Shown here in pieces: positions 1 to 9,300 of a stretch of 64,000 nucleotides of DNA. Both the position numbers and the translations under genes were made by a program. This DNA is from Cohnella endophytica (GTDB lineage Bacteria; Bacillota; Bacilli; Paenibacillales; Paenibacillaceae). Under the pieces are notes generated by a model. That model made no database searches, had not been told where the DNA came from, and saw nothing but the letters and a program-made list of their open reading frames with translations. The stretch spans positions 62,001-126,000 of the forward strand of contig NZ_RBZM01000006.1 in assembly GCF_003628305.1 (NCBI RefSeq). The letters run 5' to 3'. Every line of letters starts with the position of its first letter. Within the stretch, counting starts at the first letter, position 1.

Positions 1-1
1 C

Positions 2-736
2 AAGTTTATCGGCTTGGATAACTTCCATACGGTTCTTGACGACGATCGTTTTTGGAACAGTCTAAAGAATACGGTCTACTTCGTTTGCGGAAACGTTCCT
101 TTGCAAATCGTGATCAGTATTTTGGTTGCCGTTGCGATCAATAAGAAATCCCGGCTTAATATCGTTTTTCGTACCGTCTACTTTCTTCCCGTGGTTTGCT
201 CGATGACGATCGTAGCCATGGCGATTCAAATGATGTTCGATTTCAACATCGGTATCGTTCCGGCGCTTTTGCGCGAGTGGGGACTGCCGGTCGTCGACGT
301 GTTTAACGATCCGACATGGGCGATGCCGGCAATCATTCTAATCAGCGTCTACAAAAGCTTTGGATTTACGATGATTATTTTGCTTGCTGCGCTACAAGGC
401 GTACCGGAAAGCTTATACGAGGCGGCTGAGATCGACGGGGCAGGCAGAGCGGCCACCTTCTTCCGCATTACGCTTCCGTCCATCGCGCCATCCATCGCGT
501 TCGTCGTCATCACCTCCATCATCGGCTCGTTTCAGGTGTTTGATCAGGTCTATGTCACGACTAAGGGCGGACCCATGTTTAAGACGGAAACGATCGTACA
601 GTATGTCTACGATAAAGCTTTCGTAACGAACGAGATGGGGCCGGCCATTGCAAGCGCCATTTTGCTTTTCATCATTATCCTTATTGTCACGTTGGCTAAC
701 CTGCGTATTGGACGGAAGTCCGAGCAAAATTTCTGA
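2..736 (+). CDS. Sugar ABC transporter permease, MalF/UgpA type (5' truncated)
   Basis: The reading frame is already open at base 2 and the N-terminus, including the first membrane segment, lies upstream of the window. The first visible residues read KFIGLDNF, a block typical of the first periplasm-facing loop of MalF/UgpA-like permeases. Several hydrophobic membrane segments follow, and the EAA loop that docks the ATPase is visible as EAAEIDGAG followed by FFRITLPSIAPS (about residues 140-165). It forms the membrane channel with the next permease. The downstream gene starts 19 nt after the stop, so the two are cotranscribed. The binding protein is probably just upstream, outside the window. 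The family is certain. The substrate is not shown by the sequence, and a plant-polysaccharide oligosaccharide is inferred from the hydrolase gene that follows. Confidence 0.93.
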   Translation, partial: KFIGLDNFHTVLDDDRFWNSLKNTVYFVCGNVPLQIVISILVAVAINKKSRLNIVFRTVYFLPVVCSMTIVAMAIQMMFDFNIGIVPALLREWGLPVVDVFNDPTWAMPAIILISVYKSFGFTMIILLAALQGVPESLYEAAEIDGAGRAATFFRITLPSIAPSIAFVVITSIIGSFQVFDQVYVTTKGGPMFKTETIVQYVYDKAFVTNEMGPAIASAILLFIIILIVTLANLRIGRKSEQNF

Positions 737-755
737 TGATGGAGGTAACAATGAA

Positions 756-1598
756 GTGGAATCCGCGATGAATCGACGACAAAGCGTCGACCTTGGCCGT
801 TGGATAATCGGGTTGCTCTTGATTGTTCTTGCGGTGGCCACGATATTTCCGTTTATTTGGATGGCGAGCACATCAGTCAAGCCAATGGGGGAAGTTCTGG
901 GATCGCCGGAACGCTTGCTGCCCGTAACTTATGATTTCAGCACTTACACGAAAATATGGTCGGAAGTTCCTTTCGGCCGGTATTTCCTGAATTCTCTGGT
1001 GTTCTCATGCTCCGTGGTTGCCATTGCCCTATTTCTGAATTCAATGGCCGGTTACGCTTTTGCCAGACTGCAATTTAAGGGAAGAAATTTGCTGTTTATT
1101 CTCATCCTTTGCACCATGATGATCCCGTTCCAAGTTACGATGACGCCGTTGTTCCTGATCATCTATAAGCTGGGGATGATCGACACTTACCAAGGGTTAA
1201 TTATTCCCAGGGCAGCGGATGCTTTCGGAATCTTCATGATGCGTCAATTTTTCCTCACGCTTCCCAAAGATCTGGAGGAGTCGGGAAGAATAGATGGCGC
1301 TAGCGAATTTCGGATTTATTTTAGAATCATGTTGCCGCTTTGCAAGCCGGCTTTCGTTACGCTCGGCGTATTTATATTCATGGGTAACTGGAACGATTTG
1401 CTGTACCCTCTGTTGCTGACGAATTCAGAGCAGTTTCGGCCGATTCAGGCGGCAATCGCCTTGTTCGCCGGAAAGTACGGAACCGATTACAGTTTTGTGC
1501 TTACAGGGTTGTTGCTTGCGTCCGTTCCAACGCTTGCGGCTTATTTATTCGCGCAACGATTCTTTGTCAGCGGAATCGCCATGACCGGCATCAAGTAG
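756..1598 (+). CDS. Sugar ABC transporter permease, MalG type
   Basis: This 280-residue protein has six predicted membrane segments and the MalG-type EAA loop (EESGRIDGASEFRIYFRI, about residues 185-202), ending in the family's usual FFVSGIAMTGIK tail. It pairs with the upstream MalF-type permease. I chose GTG at 756 because a GGAGGT ribosome site at 741-746 sits 9 nt before it. An in-frame ATG at 768 is the alternative. A better-looking ATG at 751 is in another frame and opens only a six-codon reading frame. The stop is 18 nt before the hydrolase gene, so this is one operon. No ATP-binding subunit is encoded nearby. Confidence 0.93.
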   Translation: MESAMNRRQSVDLGRWIIGLLLIVLAVATIFPFIWMASTSVKPMGEVLGSPERLLPVTYDFSTYTKIWSEVPFGRYFLNSLVFSCSVVAIALFLNSMAGYAFARLQFKGRNLLFILILCTMMIPFQVTMTPLFLIIYKLGMIDTYQGLIIPRAADAFGIFMMRQFFLTLPKDLEESGRIDGASEFRIYFRIMLPLCKPAFVTLGVFIFMGNWNDLLYPLLLTNSEQFRPIQAAIALFAGKYGTDYSFVLTGLLLASVPTLAAYLFAQRFFVSGIAMTGIK

Positions 1599-1616
1599 TA
1601 TATCGGAGGGATTAGT

Positions 1617-3806
1617 TTGGCGGACATTTGGTCCAGAGAAAGAGCTTGGAACTGGTATCGGGAACGCGGATGGATCGTAGGATGCAACTACATTCCGAGT
1701 AATTGCTTGGGAATCCTTGAGATTTGGCAAGCCTATAACCACGATAAAGTTCGGAAAACAATGGAGAAAGAATTAGCGCTCGCCGCATATACCGGCATCA
1801 ACAGCGTGCGTATGCTTCTTCCGTACGAGGTATGGAAGTACGAGCATGAGGGCTTTATGGCGCGTTTTGACGCCTTTCTGGATCTGATCGAAGCATATGG
1901 CATCTCGTTGATGCCGATTTTTTTCGACGACTGCGGAAGAAGGCCAATCGAGCATGCATCCGTTAAACCGCGTTTCGGTAAGCAACCCGAGCCGGTGCCT
2001 GGCTATCACGGAGGTTTTCCGCCGAGAAGTCAAGAACAGTCAATCGACCCGAGTTATCATATGGCGGACAATCGGGACAATTGGCCGGATATGGAGCGGT
2101 TCGTTAAAGAACTGGTAGGCAAGTATCGTAACGACAAAAGAATTCTTGCGTGGGACATCTGGAATGAGCCGGGCAATTCCGGGTCGGACGGACATGGCAA
2201 TGTGAACAAGAGTATGGATGCGATGGAAGCGGCCTTCGCTTGGGCACGCGAAATGGACCCTGTTCAGCCATTGACGGCAGGGCCGTGGGACTTTTACCAC
2301 GATTACTTTGATCGATGCCGTCCGGGCGAATTGACTCCTATCGAGGAGCGGGCAGTAGCGTTGTCAGATGTCGTATCCTTCCATTATTACGGTCCGATCG
2401 AGCTCTCCGTACAACTGATCGAGGCTTTCAAAGTATACGGACGGCCTCTGTTCATAACCGAATGGCTGCATCGGCCGTTTAAAAACGAAGTAAAAGACCA
2501 TTTGCCACTTTATCGCAAGGAAGGTATCGCATGCTTCCATTGGGGGCTTGTCAACGGAAAAACGCAGACGCATGAGCCTTGGGATTGGATCCAGCATATG
2601 GATTTGGATTTTAGCTCCTGGCAACACGATCTCTATCATCGGGACGGAAGCCCTTATCGGCATGATGAAATCGAGATATTTCGAATTTTGACCGGCAAAC
2701 ATAACCATTTGAATGGAGATGACGCTATGAGTGCAAAAGGAACGATTTCTGCAAAATGGGAAAAGCCCGTGCTGATTCATGAGCTTCCTGCCTTTGAAGA
2801 TCTGGGTCTTGACGCACGTTATTCGCATCCCGGAAAATTCGGTTCCCAGTATGGGCGAATGGTCTTATTACGGGATGGATCATGGCTGACCGTATATACG
2901 ATTTACGACAATAACGGTTATACGTATGAAGCAAGCGGCGGCAACAAGCTGGAGTTTGCAATCAGTCATGATAAAGGAAATTCGTGGGAGCGACTGTCCG
3001 AACTCGGTCATCCTTCGAGGGATTTAGATAATGGACAGCTTATCGAACTCGACAATGGAGACTTATTGCTGAGCTGCCGTTCCGTGCGATGGCATGAATC
3101 TTATCAATTGCACGTGTATAAAAGCACGGATGGAGGCCGTACTTGGGCATTCTGGTCGACGATCGACGAAATGAACGGTTCGCCGGGGAGTCTAGGCAAT
3201 CCGGATAAAGGAGTCTATGAACCGCATTTCTATCGCTTAGACGATGGTCGCCTTTCCGTTATGTACGCCAACGAGAAACACGTCATTGAGCCGCCCTACT
3301 ACAGCCAAATCATTTCGCAAAAAATATCCGAAGACGACGGTAGAACTTGGGGCGAAGAAATTTGGGTGGCATGGGATCCCACGAGTCCTCATCTCCGCCC
3401 GGGGATGTCCGTATGGACAAGATTGCAAGACGGCCGCTATATCGTCGTCTTCGAAGTGGTACATCTTGTCATGTATCAATGCGTGTCTGCGGCTATCTTC
3501 TATAAAATTTCGAACGATGGCATTCACTGGGAAGCAGGTAACGGTACGATCATTCCCGCGCAGCACGGCGGGCCTTATTTTGAACAATTACAAGACGGCA
3601 CCTGGATGGTGACTTCGAATTCGGGACAAATTTCCGTCAGCCGGGACGAAGGGGAGTCCTGGTACACGGTTGAATCGTTGCCTTTTACAAGTCATCTATG
3701 GCCAAGCCTTTATGCGTTGGACGACAATCGGTTCCTCTTGTTGAATTCGGCAGCCCGCCCTAATGAAGGACATAACATTCAGATGTGTATCGGACAACTT
3801 GAATAA
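1617..3806 (+). CDS. Cytosolic fusion: GH5-like TIM-barrel glycosidase + sialidase-fold (BNR) propeller
   Basis: A 729-residue protein without a signal peptide, starting at TTG 1617 behind GGAGGG (1605-1610). Residues 1-365 form a clan GH-A TIM barrel: acid/base Glu184 in WDIWNEPGN and probable nucleophile Glu282 in FITEWLHRP. Residues 371-729 form a sialidase/GH93-like beta-propeller with Asp-box repeats (SHDKGNSW, STDGGRTW, SEDDGRTW, SRDEGESW) and the blocks GVYEPH and YANEKH, which carry candidate catalytic acids. The propeller closely resembles the secreted protein encoded next (3962-6106). The two halves meet at an in-frame ATG at 2727 preceded by GGAG at 2715-2718, so this looks like two genes fused in frame. 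It probably degrades imported oligosaccharides supplied by the permeases upstream. An arabinan-type substrate is inferred from GH93 and context. GH33 sialidase activity is the main alternative. Confidence 0.85.
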   Translation: MADIWSRERAWNWYRERGWIVGCNYIPSNCLGILEIWQAYNHDKVRKTMEKELALAAYTGINSVRMLLPYEVWKYEHEGFMARFDAFLDLIEAYGISLMPIFFDDCGRRPIEHASVKPRFGKQPEPVPGYHGGFPPRSQEQSIDPSYHMADNRDNWPDMERFVKELVGKYRNDKRILAWDIWNEPGNSGSDGHGNVNKSMDAMEAAFAWAREMDPVQPLTAGPWDFYHDYFDRCRPGELTPIEERAVALSDVVSFHYYGPIELSVQLIEAFKVYGRPLFITEWLHRPFKNEVKDHLPLYRKEGIACFHWGLVNGKTQTHEPWDWIQHMDLDFSSWQHDLYHRDGSPYRHDEIEIFRILTGKHNHLNGDDAMSAKGTISAKWEKPVLIHELPAFEDLGLDARYSHPGKFGSQYGRMVLLRDGSWLTVYTIYDNNGYTYEASGGNKLEFAISHDKGNSWERLSELGHPSRDLDNGQLIELDNGDLLLSCRSVRWHESYQLHVYKSTDGGRTWAFWSTIDEMNGSPGSLGNPDKGVYEPHFYRLDDGRLSVMYANEKHVIEPPYYSQIISQKISEDDGRTWGEEIWVAWDPTSPHLRPGMSVWTRLQDGRYIVVFEVVHLVMYQCVSAAIFYKISNDGIHWEAGNGTIIPAQHGGPYFEQLQDGTWMVTSNSGQISVSRDEGESWYTVESLPFTSHLWPSLYALDDNRFLLLNSAARPNEGHNIQMCIGQLE
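2715..2729 (+). promoter_or_regulatory. Internal Shine-Dalgarno and ATG at a domain junction
   Basis: GGAG at 2715-2718 lies 8 nt before an in-frame ATG (2727-2729) exactly where the TIM barrel ends and the propeller begins. It could start translation of the propeller alone (359 residues). Seen in sequence; use in the cell is inferred. Confidence 0.45.
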
Positions 3807-3813
3807 GAGAAGC

Positions 3814-3853
3814 AACGAGCCCGCAACCGATCGAGGTTGCGGGCTCGTTTTTT
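3814..3853 (+). terminator. Rho-independent terminator
   Basis: A perfect 15-bp inverted repeat (3814-3828 with 3835-3849), a 6-nt loop and a run of six T follow the fusion gene by 7 nt. It ends the first operon. Confidence 0.95.
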
Positions 3854-3910
3854 GTTGTACGGATTTACGGGGAGTCATCCAATTAACCTAAGCTTAGTCT
3901 ATATCCTGTA

Positions 3911-3942
3911 TGTAAGCGTAACTAAAATAATAAATGTAAGCG
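3911..3942 (+). promoter_or_regulatory. Tandem TGTAAGCG direct repeat, possible operator
   Basis: TGTAAGCG occurs at 3911-3918 and again at 3935-3942, 24 bp apart, between the upstream terminator and the ribosome site (AAAGGAGG) of the secreted propeller gene. The first copy extends to TGTAAGCGTAACTA, which matches a catabolite-responsive element (cre) at 12 of 14 positions. The arrangement suggests a regulator bound twice on about the same DNA face. The binding protein is unknown. Confidence 0.4.
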
Positions 3943-3961
3943 AATATAAAAGGAGGATTCA

Positions 3962-6106
3962 ATGATGAGGAAACTTGCAATGACAATGCTGACGTTGGCG
4001 ATATGGCTAGTGCTTTGTTCCGGAATGGTTTCGGCGGCTGGCGGACCGGCAACCTCTACTAGCACCGTTACGGTAAATAACATATCCGCGTTCACGGATG
4101 CCGGAACCGATGCCAGAGGAATATCTCCGGGCACCTTCGGTTCCCAGTATGGTCGAATGCTACGTTTAACAAACGGCGATTGGTTGGCAGCCTATACGAT
4201 TTACGACAATAACGGCTATACGCGCGATGCTAACGGAGGCACGAGACTACGCGTTTCGAAAAGCACGAATAATGGCGCAACTTGGACCGTTGTATCCAAT
4301 ATCTCGGATCCCGGAAGGGATCTCGATAACGCGCAAATGGTGCAAATGCCGAACGGCGATGTTTTGTTGGCCGCCCGATCGGTACGTTGGCAGGAATCCT
4401 ATAAATTATATGTATACAAAAGTACAAATCTTGGAGCAAACTGGTCCTATTTGAGCACCATCGATCAGAATAACGGAACGCCTGGAAGTCTCGGTAATCC
4501 GGACAAAGGCGTATACGAACCTCATATGGGCTTTCTTGCGGACGGGCGTCTAGCCGTATTTTACGCTAACGAAAAGCACGTTACGGAATCGCCATCGTAC
4601 AGCCAAATCATATCGGAAAAAATTTCCTCGGATGGGGGCGCAACCTGGGGAAGTGAAATATACGCTGCCTGGGATCCGTCCAACTCGTCGGCCCGTCCGG
4701 GGATGCCGGTGTGGACCAAGATGGCAAACGGAAAATATATTTTAGCTTTGGAAGTGTGCGGTACGCAGGGCTGCAACATTTTTAGTAAAACTTCAAATGA
4801 CGGTTACACATGGTCAAGCGGAATCGGAACTCAGGTCCCGGATCAATTAGGCGCTCCGTATGTCCTTTCCATGAGTGATGGCAGACTAGCGATCGTATCT
4901 AATGTAAACACCCTCTCTTTTAGCAATGATTACGGAACGACTTGGTATAAAAACGATACCTTCCCGTGGGCAAGCAGCTTGTGGGCTAGCGTATATCAGA
5001 CGGGACCCAACGAAATCGCGATTATGAACTCCGCTTCGCGGGCAGGGGGCGGAAATAACATTCAACTCGCCTTTATGAACGTGAAGAGTACGTTCTCGTA
5101 TGACTTCAATGATGGCAACGATGCCGGTTGGAGCAAATACGGCGGTACTTGGACGGTTTCCGGCGGTGCCTACACCGTTTCTTCAAGCAGCGGAGATAAG
5201 TCGATCGTGGACCCTTACGTATCGCTCGTTAATTACAGCGTTGAAGCCGACGTGAAGCTAAATAACGCGGGGCAAGCGAGTATCATTTTTAGCGCAGCCT
5301 CGCCGAGCGCCGGAGCGGACAATTTTATCGGATATGCGGCAGGCATTGATTCCGGCGGTTCGGTATGGCTCGGTAAGTTTAACAATAACTTTACTTCCCT
5401 TGGCAGCGCGTCCGCCACGATTTCAACGGGAACCAATTATAAGCTCAAAATCGTAAAAACAAACGGACGAATTCAAGTTTTCCGCGACGGGGTGCTGAAG
5501 TTGGATCAGACCGACACCTCTTATTCCAAAGGAACAATCGGTCTTCGCGGGGGATTCGGGAATAGCGCGACTTTCGATAACGTTGTCGTAACGCCTTTCC
5601 TTTACGCGAACGATTTCAGCAGCGCGACGAATCCCGGTTGGACGAATTACGAAGGAACATGGAGCTTTTCCGGGGGAACGTACAACATGACGTCCGGCAG
5701 CGCCCCTAAATCCATACTTAGTCCGCTGGTTAATAACGAGTCCTATACGCTTCAAGCCGATGTTCGAATTAACGGGACCGGACAAGGAAGCCTGCTTTGG
5801 AACGTACAAAATCCGGGAAATGGTGCAGATACATTCAAAGGATACGGCGCGGGAATCGATACGGGAGGCACCGTATTGCTTGGAAGGTTCAATAACTCTT
5901 ATACGCAACTAGGCAGCGCTTCGAATACGATTGCGTCTAACGTTTGGTACAACTTAAAGGTCGTCATTACAGGAAATCGAATGCAAGTTTACGTCAACAA
6001 TGCATTGAAGATCGATGTGTCTGACTCCACTTACAAAAATGGCGCGATCGGTGTTCGTGGAGGATTCAGTAATAATGTAAGTTTCGATAACCTAATCGCT
6101 TATTAA
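3962..6106 (+). CDS. Secreted sialidase-fold (GH33/GH93-like) hydrolase with two LamG-like modules
   Basis: A 714-residue exported protein. It has a signal peptide at residues 1-25 (basic MMRK start, hydrophobic core, cleavage near VSA-AGG). Residues 45-375 form a beta-propeller with Asp boxes (STNNGATW, STNLGANW, SSDGGATW, SNDYGTTW) and the candidate catalytic blocks GVYEPH and YANEKH. Residues 378-545 and 548-714 are two related concanavalin/LamG-like beta-sandwiches, each ending in a G-x-RGGF-N block, likely for polysaccharide binding. The propeller is a close paralogue of the C-terminal half of the cytosolic enzyme upstream. AAAGGAGG lies just before ATG 3962. It has its own promoter region and terminator. 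Arabinan or arabinogalactan side chains are inferred as substrate, and sialidase activity is not excluded. Confidence 0.85.
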   Translation: MMRKLAMTMLTLAIWLVLCSGMVSAAGGPATSTSTVTVNNISAFTDAGTDARGISPGTFGSQYGRMLRLTNGDWLAAYTIYDNNGYTRDANGGTRLRVSKSTNNGATWTVVSNISDPGRDLDNAQMVQMPNGDVLLAARSVRWQESYKLYVYKSTNLGANWSYLSTIDQNNGTPGSLGNPDKGVYEPHMGFLADGRLAVFYANEKHVTESPSYSQIISEKISSDGGATWGSEIYAAWDPSNSSARPGMPVWTKMANGKYILALEVCGTQGCNIFSKTSNDGYTWSSGIGTQVPDQLGAPYVLSMSDGRLAIVSNVNTLSFSNDYGTTWYKNDTFPWASSLWASVYQTGPNEIAIMNSASRAGGGNNIQLAFMNVKSTFSYDFNDGNDAGWSKYGGTWTVSGGAYTVSSSSGDKSIVDPYVSLVNYSVEADVKLNNAGQASIIFSAASPSAGADNFIGYAAGIDSGGSVWLGKFNNNFTSLGSASATISTGTNYKLKIVKTNGRIQVFRDGVLKLDQTDTSYSKGTIGLRGGFGNSATFDNVVVTPFLYANDFSSATNPGWTNYEGTWSFSGGTYNMTSGSAPKSILSPLVNNESYTLQADVRINGTGQGSLLWNVQNPGNGADTFKGYGAGIDTGGTVLLGRFNNSYTQLGSASNTIASNVWYNLKVVITGNRMQVYVNNALKIDVSDSTYKNGAIGVRGGFSNNVSFDNLIAY

Positions 6107-6193
6107 TGTGCTAGTGCTTGTTTACGGGTATTATCCGTCGTCACTCTAGAATAAGCTGACTTTTACTGCGGAGTAAGGATATGGGAAATATCG

Positions 6194-6232
6194 AAACGCG
6201 GCTAACCTCTTCGGGGGCAGTGCCGCGTTTTT
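6194..6232 (+). terminator. Rho-independent terminator
   Basis: A 9-bp perfect stem (AAACGCGGC at 6194-6202 with GCCGCGTTT at 6222-6230) ending in TTTTT, 88 nt after the secreted propeller gene. Confidence 0.8.
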
Positions 6233-6282
6233 GCGTTGATAAAAGTGCTTATTCCTTTCCTTAGTGCCATGTAATCGTCATT

Positions 6283-6296
6283 TTGAAGCGTTTACA
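6283..6296 (+). promoter_or_regulatory. Candidate CcpA cre site
   Basis: TTGAAGCGTTTACA matches the cre pattern TGNAANCGNWNNCA with a single mismatch (second base). It lies 67 nt before the galactanase start, where CcpA could block or roadblock transcription when a preferred sugar is present. Pattern match only. Confidence 0.5.
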
Positions 6297-6362
6297 ATTA
6301 GTGAGCACGCTTATTGAAGTTAGCTTACATAAAGATTCTATGAACAGAGGAGAGTTGATGAA

Positions 6363-9300
6363 ATGAGAGGGTATCGCAGACTTCTATTGTCGTTTCTATC
6401 TTTAACCCTTGTAATAAGTTTGATATCGAGCGTATTTTCCGCGGGTGTTCACCAAGCTGCGGCGGCCGCATCCGATCCGGGGACCTTCATTAAGGGAGCC
6501 GATATTTCGACGCTGCAAGCGATCGAGGATGCCGGCGGCAAATACTTCGACAACGGCGTCGAGAAGGATTTGCTGGACATTCTCAAGGATCACGGCGTGA
6601 ACTATATCCGACTGCGGGTATGGAATAACCCGGTTCAAGCCGGAGCCGACCCGAACGGGGTTTATTATAACGATAAAACCCATCTTGTCGCCTTGGCTCA
6701 GCGGGTGAAATCCAAAGGTCTGAAGCTTCTGGTAGATTTCCATTATTCCGACTTCTGGGCGGATCCCGGCGCTCAGGTCAAACCGGCGGAATGGGTTCAA
6801 TATACGACGATCGCCGACCTGAAAGGCGCGCTGTACAATTACACGGCGGATGTCATGCAGACGCTGGAGGCGGTTAACGCTTACCCGGATATGGTGCAGA
6901 TCGGCAACGAGATCAACCCGGGCATGCTGCTTAAGAACAATGCCGGCGACAGCTCGAACGCGTCGCTAAACGGTACGGGAGCGAACCTGGTCGAATTGAT
7001 TAAGGAAGGGGTCCGCGCGGTACGCGAGACGACTCCAGCAGGAGCCGACCGAGTCAAGATCATGATCCATGTCGCGCATAGCTGGAGCTCTACGGATACG
7101 ACTACGAATAGTTCCTACACGACTTTTTACGATAGGCTGAATAACAACAACGTCGATTTCGATGTCATCGGCCTCTCTTATTATCCTTACTGGCACGGTT
7201 CTTACAAAGCGTTCAAGAACGATATGAATTTCTTGTCCGCGAAATACAACAAAGAAGTGGTCATCGCCGAGACGGCTCATCCTTTCACTTTGGAAGACGG
7301 AGACGGATGGGAAAATATCGCGAAACAGACGGAAGGGGATACCAATGGGTTCCCGATTACGCCTGCCGGGCAAAAAGCGTTCTTAGAAACGGTTATGAAT
7401 ATGGTAGCCACGGTGAATAACGGCAAGGGATTAGGCGTTTTCTATTGGGAACCGGCGTGGATCCCGGTACCGAAGAAAGCGGGAGTCTATCAAGCCGGCT
7501 GGAAAGTTAACGAAGGCAACGCCTGGGATAATCAAGCCTTTTTCGACTTTCAGGGCAATGCGCTTCCTTCGCTTGACGCGTTCCGTTATTTACCTGGAAG
7601 TTTCCCGACGAAAGAGATCGCTACGATTATGCCGCTGGCGGGCGTAACGACCAACGTGAAGGTCAAGCCTACCCTCCCGGCTTCGGTGTCTCTTGTCTAT
7701 AACGATGGAGATATGGGAAGCGTTGCCGTGACCTGGGATTGGAACGAGGCAGCGTTAGACAAGCTGAAGCAAGTGGGCACGTTTAAGTTATACGGTTCGG
7801 TTGCGGGATCTCCTATTCAAGCTTCTGTAAACATTACGACGAATCCGTCCGGTTCCGCTAATCTAGCGCTTAATCCGGGATTCGAGACAAGCAGCGGATC
7901 GGGTTCCAATGCGACGTTCGCAAGCTGGACGCCAACGAATACGACTGGAACGGTTTCCGCCGGAAACGGTAACGGTAATATCCATGGAGGCGCGAAATCG
8001 GTCAGCTACTACACGACGAAAGTAACCTCCTTCTCCTTAAAGCAAACGATATCCAACTTGACGCCGGGCAAAACCTACGTGCTTAAAGCGTGGAGCTCGG
8101 GAGATTCTTGGATTCCCGCGGGCGCCGACAAGCTGCAGCTTTTCGCGGATGACGCGGGCACCCGGATCAATAAGGACATGATTAACTACGCATGGAACGA
8201 TTGGCGCCAGTATTCCTTGGAGATCGTTCCGACTAGCACATCGATTACGATCGGTCTGGACGTCACGACTCCGGCCGGCAACAAATGGGGCGTCTTCGAC
8301 GACGTTGAATTCTACGAGGCGGTTTCGATTGCGAAATGGGGATCCGCGAAGACGTTGACCGCATCGCAAGTAGATCCGACCGGAATGAGCCTGAACTGGT
8401 CCGGGATCGACGATCCTGCCAGCGTGACGGGATATAAGGTGTATCAGAACGGCAAGCTGATCGCCTCCGACATTACGTCGACCAACTATCGCGTGACCGG
8501 GTTGTCGCAAGATACGTCTTATACCTTTAAGGTAGAAGCAAGCTACGGTTCGGACATTTGGACGTCAACCGGGCCTTCTGTCACCGTCAAGACGGAACCT
8601 TTCATGAAAGGCGTGGATATATCGACGCTTCAGGAGCTGGAGTCGCTTAACGTAAAGTTTTACGACAATGGCGTTCAGAAGGATCTGCTGGATATTCTGA
8701 AAGATAACGGAGTTAACTATATCCGCTTAAGAATATGGAACAATCCCGGCAGTAACGCGAGGTATTTCAACGATAAGGACAAAACCATTGCGATGGCGCA
8801 AAGAATTAAAGCCAAAGGGATGCGTTTCCTGCTTGATTTCCATTATTCCGATTTCTGGGCGGATCCTGGACAACAGAACAAACCCGCCGCTTGGAAAGAT
8901 TTAAGCTTTACGGATTTGAAGAAGGCGCTATACGACTACACCGCGGATATTCTGAATTCGTTAAAGGCAAAGAACGCTTATCCGGACATGGTGCAGATCG
9001 GTAATGAAATCAATAACGGAATTTTGTGGGATACGGGCAAGACCCCTAACTTCGATAATTTAGCGGATTTGTTGAAGGAAGGAATTAAAGCCGTTCACGA
9101 CACGAACCCGGCAAACCATGACACTAAGATCATGCTGCATCTTGCCGAGGGCGGAAACAACGAAATCTACGAAAATTTCTTCGACAATATGAAAAGCCGG
9201 AACGTCGAATACGATGTGATCGGGATGTCTTATTATCCGTACTGGCATGGCACTTTCGATCAATTGCAGCACAATATGGACGATATGGCCGAGCGTTACG

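Noticed and set aside
751-771. ATG 751 as the start of the second permease
   Set aside because: It is in another frame and stops after six codons. The GGAGGT site is equally well used by GTG 756 in the permease frame.
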